This document shows, one piece after another, positions 10,601 to 16,919 of a stretch of DNA of 64,000 bases. The notes under the pieces were generated by a model that saw only the letters and a list, made by a program, of their open reading frames with translations, searched no databases and was not told where the DNA came from. Position 1 is the first letter of the stretch; every line of letters starts with the position of its first letter. Made by a program: the position numbers and the translations under genes. Origin of the DNA: Anaerosporomusa subterranea (GTDB taxonomy: Bacteria > Bacillota > Negativicutes > Sporomusales > Acetonemataceae); NCBI RefSeq assembly GCF_001611555.1, contig NZ_LSGP01000006.1, positions 88,088-152,087 of the forward strand, in the 5' to 3' direction.

Positions 10601-11142
10601 AGCATACCCAGATAGTCCTGCGGATCGGCGTAGCGCCCGGCGATTAACCCCTCGTATGAGGCATAAACAGCGGCTAGATCAGACAGTTTCGAGCCAAGCG
10701 GTGAATTGGACGCTTGTACCGCCGCCTCGGCCAGAGCCCGGGGGTTAACGCTGTAGGCCTTGAACTCGCTAATCAGAGAGGCCATGGTCTGTGCAAACGT
10801 TCGCTGGTGAGCTGCTTGCCGAAATACAGTCAGTTGATCCTCATTATCAGCCAATGCCTGGCGCAGAATCATGCGCTTTGATAGGTCGCTTAGCTGCGGC
10901 CGGGCTGCGCCGCCGGTCTCCATCAGCACAGAATGAGCCAGCCGACGAAAGCCATAAACATGTGCACGGCAAAAACCGCCGCCGCGAGCTAACTCCCGTT
11001 CGGCCTCAAAGGTGGCTTGCTCAGGGGTAAGAAGAATCAGCGGCGGCCCTAGTGGGTCACGCCGCATCAAGTCTCGTATTTCTTTCAAACAGGCCGAAGT
11101 CTTGCCAGACCCGGCCCGGCCATATAAAAGTCGGATGCCCAC
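7672..11142 (-). CDS. addB: ATP-dependent helicase/deoxyribonuclease subunit B (AddB)
   Basis: 1156 residues. The N-terminus has a P-loop 'GRAGSGKT' at residues 8-15 of an inactivated helicase fold. The C-terminal nuclease has 'LVIDYKSGG', and the iron-sulfur staple of AddB is visible: one cysteine in 'FYSCPFQHFARFGL' and three in 'CERCRFRPVCQFD'. In characterised AddAB this subunit recognises Chi and cuts the second strand. It is first in the addB-addA pair and begins 15 bases after the stop of the upstream PAS-GGDEF-HD-GYP gene, so the three may share a transcript. Confidence 0.97.
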   Translation of the reverse strand: MGIRLLYGRAGSGKTSACLKEIRDLMRRDPLGPPLILLTPEQATFEAERELARGGGFCRAHVYGFRRLAHSVLMETGGAARPQLSDLSKRMILRQALADNEDQLTVFRQAAHQRTFAQTMASLISEFKAYSVNPRALAEAAVQASNSPLGSKLSDLAAVYASYEGLIAGRYADPQDYLGMLLHKISRSSLRGSTVFVDGFDWFTKQEYGVLGALANVAENLTITLCLDRHEAEDKQEVDLFYRQAVTAALIKQLAKDNQLSFEAQEVRSPGRFAASSLLTYIEQSLAGVKGEAPSKQIAQTEDIVIVEAANRRAEIEGIARDIIRLCRDKSYRWRDTAVLVRDEAIYSDIIATVFADYGIPCFQDRRRPAVHHPLAEVLRSSVEAIVERWDYEPVFRALKTGLFPLSDEQIDLLENYVLEFGIRGKRWLQEEDWRFMRRWSLDEDEQPDAAGQQYLDTVNTIRRQAIAPLAALAAECRRSKTAAEYTGKLFGFLIAINAPQTLEAWAKEAEAAGDLALAEEHSQLWNAIIGLFDELVDCCGDQAMTLEEYGEILGEGLEGLTLGLIPSGLDHVTVTSLDRTRLLRAKAVYLPGVNEGVLPRRGKVDSLFSDEERLLLKGMGVELAPGAAAEAFAETYLVYFALTRASEYLWVSYSLADEEGKGMQLSQAVNELKLRVQGGSNPGFSVRSLRLEPLPGEEKSFIAHPRRAASALAVSLRQSGGKPEDLSPVWLDVYNVCLENEERKAGLRLALSGLFHSNSETQLDPQLARQLWLSRGSRLRGSVTAFESFYSCPFQHFARFGLKLRERQVFKLEPPGMGLLLHAVVKSFGEAVNQSGRNWGDLSRDETASLCESIVGELAPKLQNEILLSNAQYRHIQGRIRRTAETVIWRLVEFDRGSSFKPIALEQSFGLGGDSLPPILLQLEDGIELELAGQIDRLDCAEHNGKKYFLVIDYKSGGAWLELLDVYHGLKLQLLLYLLASCRLGELLTGAPDCLPAGVLYYFLKRPSVTGSTFLPPDKVAEKLNAQMKMPGWVLADPDIVKLLDANIRQYSQFLKIGFNPDKGTFYKQTAHYLKDQEQFTLLMHHVEQQCQRAAKGILSGDIDLRPYDLAGRTACERCRFRPVCQFDRMLADNDFAKLPLLDDDTIFSLIGKEG

Positions 11143-11157
11143 GGTAACCCTCCCTAC

Positions 11158-12684
11158 CTATTCGTGTTCGGATTCGAGCACCTGCAAAAATAGCTTCAGT
11201 AATTCTGGATCAAATTGAGTACCCGCGCCCCGGCGCAGTTCTTCAATCGCCTCAGTCTTGCTCAGGGCATGGCGGTAGGGGCGTCCTGCGGTCATTGCCT
11301 CATAGGCGTCTGCTATCGCCAAGATACGGCACTCCAGCGGAATATCAGTATGCTGCAAACCCAGCGGGTAACCGCTGCCGTCCCACTGCTCGTGATGTTT
11401 AAGAACCAAGTCTGCGACAGGTACCAAAGCAGGAACACAGCGGGCAATCCGGCAGCCGATTTCGCAATGCTGCGCAATTTCCTGTCGCTCATCAGTCGTC
11501 AATCGTCCAGGTTTCATGACAATGCGTTCATCAAGGCCAACGTTGCCGATATCGTGATAGCGGGATAACAGGTGAAGATTCTCTACCTGTTCTGAACTTA
11601 GTTCCAAAACTGCAGCCAATTTAACTGCATATTCCTCGACTCGTTGCGGATGACCGCTTTTAAAGTAATCTCTGGCTTCCACGGATTGAAACATGCCGTC
11701 AAGAATAAACTGGCGGACGTTTTCGTCGCGCAACTGCTTTTGTCGATACATTTCGTTTTCCGCTTCGATGAATAGAGTATTCATATCAGTCGGACAACCG
11801 CGCATAGCATGACCTATCGACAGGCCAAGCCTAGCGTTTGGCAGCAGTAGATTGTATTCGTCGACCTCTTGACTGATTTTTCGGCAAATTGCTGTCAGTG
11901 TTTCATCATCTACATTTGGCAAGATCGCAGCAAATTCATCACCGCCGATACGTGCAATGTGATCCTCCGCTCGGAAACAGCGTTTGAAAAGATCAGCCAC
12001 ATCTACCAGTTGTCGATCTCCCTGTTCATGGCCAAGGGTGTCATTAATCAGCTTTAGTCCATCCAGATCGCAGACAACGATCCCGACAGAACATTGCTCG
12101 TCTTCGCCGAAATGCCGCATTTCCTGTTCAAATCGGCTGCGATTAAACAATCCGGTTAACGAATCATACAGATTGAGATAACGCAGTTGCTTAGCCATCA
12201 TCACTCGTTCTGTCGTGTCCCGCTCAATAGCGATCAGTTCCTCACCACAGCCGGTCAACCAGACTTCCCGACCGTAGGCTCTACCATGATATTCGCCTTC
12301 ATAGGTAAAACGCTGCGGTCGTCCGGTTAATAATACTTGTTCCATCGCTTGCTGGTAGCGGTCTGTAACCGACGTCTCATAAATGCTATCAATTTTCTTA
12401 CCGACTAGGCGACGATCTGGCGGAGTTTGATAAAAGCCGGGCCGCGTATACAGCTCAAGAATGACACCATCTAAATCCAGCCGGGTCATCACGTCAACCG
12501 ACGTTTCCAGGATGGCTTTGAATCTGGCTTCATTCAACCGGATTTGTTCTTGGGTGTTCTGCTGTTGGGAGATTTCTGTCTGTTCTTGTTTGACTGTGGC
12601 CCTCAATAGTGTGTTTTCTCTGCGTTCCCGAGCAGCCCAGCTAACACTACCAGCCACAAGCACGAGCCAAAACCATATTTCCAT
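11158..12684 (-). CDS. PAS-GGDEF-HD-GYP c-di-GMP metabolism protein
   Basis: About 508 residues: an N-terminal membrane helix, a short coil, a PAS-like domain (about 50-165), a GGDEF domain with intact 'IGGDEFAA' and an upstream inhibitory site 'RAED' at the right spacing, then an HD-GYP phosphodiesterase domain with 'HHEQWDGSGYPLGL'. The HD box reads 'YHDIGNVG', with Asn where HD-GYP proteins usually have Lys. It may make c-di-GMP, degrade it, or both; the balance cannot be told from sequence. I use the ATG at 12684, seven bases after AAGGA, rather than the upstream ATG at 12699. It sits directly upstream of addB. Confidence 0.92.
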   Translation of the reverse strand: MEIWFWLVLVAGSVSWAARERRENTLLRATVKQEQTEISQQQNTQEQIRLNEARFKAILETSVDVMTRLDLDGVILELYTRPGFYQTPPDRRLVGKKIDSIYETSVTDRYQQAMEQVLLTGRPQRFTYEGEYHGRAYGREVWLTGCGEELIAIERDTTERVMMAKQLRYLNLYDSLTGLFNRSRFEQEMRHFGEDEQCSVGIVVCDLDGLKLINDTLGHEQGDRQLVDVADLFKRCFRAEDHIARIGGDEFAAILPNVDDETLTAICRKISQEVDEYNLLLPNARLGLSIGHAMRGCPTDMNTLFIEAENEMYRQKQLRDENVRQFILDGMFQSVEARDYFKSGHPQRVEEYAVKLAAVLELSSEQVENLHLLSRYHDIGNVGLDERIVMKPGRLTTDERQEIAQHCEIGCRIARCVPALVPVADLVLKHHEQWDGSGYPLGLQHTDIPLECRILAIADAYEAMTAGRPYRHALSKTEAIEELRRGAGTQFDPELLKLFLQVLESEHE

Positions 12685-12912
12685 ATCGCATTCCTTCATT
12701 CAAAATAATCGAAAAAACAATTGTGAACTTATTCGCGATTCGCAGCAATGGTTCCTGCGCCTGAACAGAAAAAAGACTGCTAGACCGTTGTCATGATCGA
12801 ATACTGCCGCATACCGATGTATAACTGGGAATACCTATATCAAGTTTACATAATTAAAATTAATGACCTTTAGCGCGTTTTGCGTTTCTGCAACCGATAG
12901 TGTAGTATATGG

Positions 12913-13025
12913 ACTACGCCGAACTTCCCAAAGGAATACGGGGGAACCAATATTAGTGGGGTGAATCCGCTATCAAGCGGTAGGGATACCTTCCGTCCCG
13001 AACCCGTCAGCTAACCCCGGAGGCG
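12913..13025 (+). promoter_or_regulatory. c-di-AMP riboswitch (ydaO-yuaA class)
   Basis: The conserved ydaO core is readable in order: 'GCCGAACTTCCCAAAGGAA', 'CGGGGGAACCAAT', 'GGGGTGAATC', 'AGGGATACCTTCC', 'GTCCCGAACCCGTCAGC' and 'TAACCCCGGAGGC'. It precedes a cell-wall 3D-domain protein, a classic target class. No intrinsic terminator follows: the ribosome site AAGGAGG begins six bases after the aptamer, so control may act on translation or on an overlapping structure. Confidence 0.95.
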
Positions 13026-13046
13026 ATTAGAAGGAGGAAACAGAAT

Positions 13047-13451
13047 ATGAACATGAAAGTGTTTAAACGTACAATCGTAACTATGATGGCTGTTGTCACA
13101 CTGGCAACTAGCTTGATCACACCGGTACTCGCAGCCGCGCCAGCCAACTATAAACAAGCGATCGATATTGTTGCGACCGCATACGCGCCAGGCCCTCACG
13201 ATAACGGTAAATGGGGCAACCTGACCCACATCGGCACCCAGGTGCGTCCTGGCATCATTGCCGTCGACCCGCGCATTATCCCGTTGAAATCGAAGGTGTA
13301 TATTGAGTTTCCCGATGGCACTGGCAGGTATGCCATTGCTGAGGATACCGGTGGCGCAATCAAAGGAAATCGTATCGATATCGCAATGTGGACAGTTGAT
13401 GAAGCATACAAGTTTGGCATGAAAAACGTTAAGCTGTATGTAGTAGAATAG
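13047..13451 (+). CDS. Secreted 3D-domain cell-wall protein
   Basis: 134 residues with a signal peptide (about 1-29, ending 'PVLAAAP') and a single 3D (three-Asp) domain. The diagnostic aspartates are in 'AVDPRIIPLKSKVYIE', 'AEDTGGAIKG' and 'NRIDIAMWT'. The fold is that of MltA/RpfB-type peptidoglycan lytic enzymes and is expected to cleave or bind wall glycan outside the inner membrane. Unlike larger RpfB-like proteins it has no LysM or G5 domain. The strong AAGGAGG site and the upstream c-di-AMP riboswitch tie its expression to wall or turgor homeostasis. A strong terminator follows. Confidence 0.93.
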   Translation: MNMKVFKRTIVTMMAVVTLATSLITPVLAAAPANYKQAIDIVATAYAPGPHDNGKWGNLTHIGTQVRPGIIAVDPRIIPLKSKVYIEFPDGTGRYAIAEDTGGAIKGNRIDIAMWTVDEAYKFGMKNVKLYVVE

Positions 13452-13461
13452 TTCTTAAAAA

Positions 13462-13498
13462 AAACACCCCGAGAGTCAATTGAACTCTCGGGGTGTTT
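13462..13498. terminator. Bidirectional intrinsic terminator
   Basis: Fifteen-base perfect arms (AAACACCCCGAGAGT and its complement) around a 7-base loop. The arms begin in an A-run and end in a T-run, so it can stop both the 3D-domain gene (+) and the RMD1-family gene (-), which converge here. Confidence 0.92.
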
Positions 13499-13508
13499 CT
13501 GCGCGTTA

Positions 13509-14339
13509 CTATTTAAACACAAAAATATCCAATAGACTCAGTACGATTTCAAACGCGATCAAGAGAATAACTGCCCATTCGAGCCGAGTGCCACGGCTGG
13601 CGTGAGCCAGACCGGAAAACACCTCGGTGATATCTGTTAAGACTTCTGCTTTTTGGCGAATCTTCTGGTAGCGCTCTGATACCTCAAATAACCGTCCCAT
13701 TTCGTCATACAATCGACTAGCTTCCGCATTGTTCCACGTAATATCCGGTTTATCGAGTAACATGATGTATGACACCATGTTCAGCTTAAAACCGAAGATC
13801 TTTGCCGATAGCTTGGCCAAACGTCGGTCAGACATATTTAAATTACCCATATGCAAAAATGTAACGATTTCTTCTATTTCATCTAACAGACGACTAATGT
13901 CGACCTCGATTTTTTCTAGTGCCACCGACCTTGCCAACATAGTCGCGACGATTTCGCGGTGATAGCTTTCTTCCTGCGCGATTAACATCCGGTCATTGCT
14001 TACATAGGGCATGTCTGCTTCAGTCAGATCTGTCACTGTTTCGAGAATGTAGTCGTCAACATATTCGAAGGCTCCTGTTGTCAAACTCTTTTCAATCTTC
14101 CGCAGGTAATTTACAACATCCATCATTTCGTGATGTTGAAAATTCAAAAAGACTATACTGCCAAAATGGTACAGATATACTCTCTTTCCCTCCGATTGAC
14201 GAGTGATTCCCTCCAGTGATTTCCCAGCAAGAATCAGCGTCTCCTCCCAGCGGAATTGTCTATTGATGCCAAAATGCTCGGCAATTTTATTTAGATCGAT
14301 TTCATTGGCCAGCACGACCGCTTTAAATTCTGACTGCAT
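13509..14339 (-). CDS. RMD1/YagE (DUF155) family membrane-anchored protein
   Basis: About 276 residues. It resembles the RMD1/Sif2-like DUF155 family: a soluble alpha/beta N-terminal half, a helical middle region with 'DRMLIAQEESYHRE' and 'RYQKIRQKAEVLTDI', and one C-terminal membrane helix 'WAVILLIAFEIVLSLLDIF'. In eukaryotes members support mitochondrial translation; the bacterial role is not known. The ATG at 14339 has AGGAGG six bases upstream (14346-14351), so I reject the upstream ATG at 14429, which would add 30 atypical residues. It converges on the 3D-domain gene. Confidence 0.85.
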   Translation of the reverse strand: MQSEFKAVVLANEIDLNKIAEHFGINRQFRWEETLILAGKSLEGITRQSEGKRVYLYHFGSIVFLNFQHHEMMDVVNYLRKIEKSLTTGAFEYVDDYILETVTDLTEADMPYVSNDRMLIAQEESYHREIVATMLARSVALEKIEVDISRLLDEIEEIVTFLHMGNLNMSDRRLAKLSAKIFGFKLNMVSYIMLLDKPDITWNNAEASRLYDEMGRLFEVSERYQKIRQKAEVLTDITEVFSGLAHASRGTRLEWAVILLIAFEIVLSLLDIFVFK

Positions 14340-14504
14340 AAACAGCCTCCTAGCTTGCTCTTTTATCCAAATTATAACAGAAAAAGCAGAATACTTCCAT
14401 CGCCTGGTTGCCATGCATGTCCCGGTCACCGTTCATTCATTTTACAGACTCACAAGCAAGGAGTATACTAATGGTGCATACTGGTAACGAACGGAGGGAT
14501 TATC

Positions 14505-15893
14505 TTGAACCTGGAAAAAGCAGTAGAACTGCAGCGAGACGCGCTGATTAAATCAACGCAGGAGATTCTCGCTATTCGAAGCGTAGAGAACAATGCAGTC
14601 AATGGCAGCCCCTTTGGCGAGGACGTTGGCCTGGCGCTCGACCGCGCGTTGCAGATCGCGAACAGACTCGGATTTCGCACTGTCAATCTAAATGGCTATG
14701 TCGGCTATGCGGAATATGGCAGCGGCGAAGACTATGTTGCCGTTCTGGGACATCTTGATGTAGTGCCTGAAGGCAGCGGCTGGACGTACCTGCCGTATGG
14801 CGGAGAAATTCATGACGGCAAACTGTATGGTCGCGGTTCGACAGATGACAAAGGGCCGACGATGGCTGCCTTGTTCGGTCTAGCTGCTATCAAGGATCTC
14901 AACCTGCCGTTATCGAAACGAGTGCGGATTATCTTTGGCACCAATGAAGAGACTGGCAGCAAAGACTTGCAGTATTACGCAGCACGCGAAAAACCGCCAG
15001 TGGCCGGCTTCACCCCTGACGCATCTTTTCCCGTCATCTATGCGGAAAAAGGCGGCTGCAAATTTAGGTTGTCTAAAAATCTCTCTGCCGGGATATCTGC
15101 TGTCCGACTGCTTGCACTTAACGCCGGTGAACGGGTGAATATCGTGCCAAATCGAGCGGAAGCCGTGCTGGTTGCTGACGAACCGCAAAAACTATTTAAG
15201 GCCTGCGCCGCTTTTGCCGCCCGGCACAATGCTAAAATCGACGCCTCGCTCGCCGCGGACGGCAACGTCTGTCTCGTCTCGCACGGTAAAGCGGCACATG
15301 CCAGCTTGCCACATCAGGGAGTCAATGCTGCTATGCAACTACTGGCATTTCTCGCAGAATGTGAATTGCCCACCGATCTGCTATCATACTGTCAAGCAGT
15401 TACCACCGCCATTGGTAAAGAGACGGATGGCAGTTCGCTCGGTATTGCTTACCGGGACGATGAGTCTGGCAGCCTTACGCTAAATGCGGGTCTGCTCCGT
15501 TTTATCGATAACCAAATAGCTCTGACCTGCGACGTTCGTTTCCCTGTCACCTGGAGTGGCGAACAGGTAGTGGAAAGAGTACGAATCGCCGCAGACCGCC
15601 TTGGTATCGACGTTGAGTCAGCTTCGTTCGGCAAACCACTCTTCTTTGCTAAAGACCATCCCCTTGTCGCCACTTTGCAGCGTGTATTCCGCGAAGCAAC
15701 CGGATCAGATGTTGAACCAATAGCCATCGGCGGCGGCACCTATGCGAAACACTTAGCTAACACCGTAGCCTTCGGTCCGCAGTTTCCCGACCAGCCTGAC
15801 CTCTGCCATCAAGCAGACGAATATATTGCGCTTGATGATCTCGTGCTCTGCGCCAAAATCTACGCTTACGCGATCTACGAGCTGGCCAAATGA
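14505..15893 (+). CDS. pepV: M20 family dipeptidase PepV
   Basis: 462 residues, matching PepV/Sapep dipeptidases. Metal-site motifs appear in the expected order: 'VLGHLDVVPEGSGW', 'LYGRGSTDDKGP', 'FGTNEETGSKD' and, near the C-terminus, 'HLANTVAFGP' followed by 'CHQADEYI'. The central lid domain is present. It releases amino acids from dipeptides in the cytoplasm. The start is a TTG at 14505 with GGAGGG six bases upstream. Its stop overlaps the start of the SDR gene (ATGA), so the two are translationally coupled. Confidence 0.94.
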   Translation: MNLEKAVELQRDALIKSTQEILAIRSVENNAVNGSPFGEDVGLALDRALQIANRLGFRTVNLNGYVGYAEYGSGEDYVAVLGHLDVVPEGSGWTYLPYGGEIHDGKLYGRGSTDDKGPTMAALFGLAAIKDLNLPLSKRVRIIFGTNEETGSKDLQYYAAREKPPVAGFTPDASFPVIYAEKGGCKFRLSKNLSAGISAVRLLALNAGERVNIVPNRAEAVLVADEPQKLFKACAAFAARHNAKIDASLAADGNVCLVSHGKAAHASLPHQGVNAAMQLLAFLAECELPTDLLSYCQAVTTAIGKETDGSSLGIAYRDDESGSLTLNAGLLRFIDNQIALTCDVRFPVTWSGEQVVERVRIAADRLGIDVESASFGKPLFFAKDHPLVATLQRVFREATGSDVEPIAIGGGTYAKHLANTVAFGPQFPDQPDLCHQADEYIALDDLVLCAKIYAYAIYELAK

Positions 15894-16642
15894 TGCTACC
15901 GCAAAACAGGAAAAAGCAGGTCGCCTTAGTAACTGGCGCAGCCCACGGCATTGGCCGCACAATTGCCTACCGACTCGCGGCAGAAGCAAGAGTGTTTCTG
16001 GTCGATATCAATGAGGCGGCTGGCGTAAAGACTGAATCGAGTCTACGCGATGCAGGATATGAAGCAACCTTCATTCAGGGAGATGTATCAGTCGAAGCTG
16101 ACGTAATCCGGGTGGCAGAGAGAGTTGCCGCCAATTGCGGCAAGCTCGACTGGTTGGTAAACAATGCGGGTATTTCCCAATTTAGTCCGCTGTCCGATAT
16201 CAGCGTGGAGGAATTTGACCGCGTTCTTGCCGTCAATCTGCGGTCAGCCTTTCTCTTTGCCAAATACACATTGCCGCTGCTTCTTGCTGCCGGCAGTGCC
16301 GCGATTGTCAATATCTCCTCCTCGCGGGCGTTAATGAGCGAGCCTGGCAACGAAGCCTACGCCGCCTCAAAAGCTGGCCTATTAGGGCTGACTCACGCGC
16401 TGGCTAATTCCTTGGGGGGCGCGATTCGTGTGAATGCGATTTGTCCGGGTTGGATCGATGTCAGCCAAGGCGCAGCCACGCTAACCCCGCAAGATCACGC
16501 CCAACACCCGGTTGGCCGGGTAGGCATCCCGGAAGATATTGCCGAACTGACAGCGTTCCTGCTTTCGCCAGCCGCTGGCTTTATTACCGGACAGGAGTTC
16601 GTGGTCGATGGCGGCATGACAAAAAAAATGATTTACGTCTAA
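15890..16642 (+). CDS. SDR family oxidoreductase
   Basis: 250 residues with the classical short-chain dehydrogenase features: cofactor-binding 'TGAAHGIG' near residues 16-23, 'NNAGIS', catalytic Ser in 'NISSSRAL' and 'YAASKAG' (YxxxK). The C-terminus 'GQEFVVDGGMTKKM' is typical of the family. It is an NAD(P)-dependent alcohol/ketone oxidoreductase; the substrate is not predictable. It overlaps pepV by four bases, an arrangement that suggests cotranscription but not a shared pathway. Confidence 0.92.
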   Translation: MMLPQNRKKQVALVTGAAHGIGRTIAYRLAAEARVFLVDINEAAGVKTESSLRDAGYEATFIQGDVSVEADVIRVAERVAANCGKLDWLVNNAGISQFSPLSDISVEEFDRVLAVNLRSAFLFAKYTLPLLLAAGSAAIVNISSSRALMSEPGNEAYAASKAGLLGLTHALANSLGGAIRVNAICPGWIDVSQGAATLTPQDHAQHPVGRVGIPEDIAELTAFLLSPAAGFITGQEFVVDGGMTKKMIYV

Positions 16643-16695
16643 CCGTATTATGGTTTTCATAAAAAGAATATCAATTTGAAAAATTCAATTTTCGA

Positions 16696-16725
16696 TTGAC
16701 AAATACTCATTATCCGTTTTAAACT
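16696..16725 (+). promoter_or_regulatory. Probable sigma-A promoter for the Mn riboswitch transcript
   Basis: A perfect -35 TTGACA at 16696-16701 is followed, after 17-18 bases, by TTAAAC/TAAACT as a weak -10. It is placed correctly to transcribe the riboswitch that begins about 20 bases later. Confidence 0.6.
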
Positions 16726-16745
16726 AGAATTAATTAAATACACTC

Positions 16746-16860
16746 CAAGGGGAGTAACCTTTACAGCAAAGTCGTCAGTGCGGGTGAATAGCCCCGGCTT
16801 TGTTGGCGACATTTATGTTGTTGGTAAGACCTTGCTTATAAAATAAGCAAGGTCTTTTTA
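16746..16860 (+). promoter_or_regulatory. Manganese riboswitch (yybP-ykoY class) with terminator
   Basis: The class landmarks are visible: 'AAGGGGAGTA', 'CAAAGTCGTCAGT', 'CCGGCTTTGTTGGCGACA' and a closing strand 'GTAAGACCTTG'. A 13-bp terminator stem (16826-16838 with 16844-16856) followed by T's uses that same 'AAGACCTTG' strand as its 5' arm. Folding of the Mn2+-bound aptamer should therefore block the terminator, an on-switch (inference). The downstream gene is a cation P-type ATPase, a known target class. Confidence 0.92.
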
Positions 16861-16919
16861 TATACATAAGCGAAACGAGCTTAAAGGATCTTACACAACA
16901 AAATAGAGGAGGAACTAGT

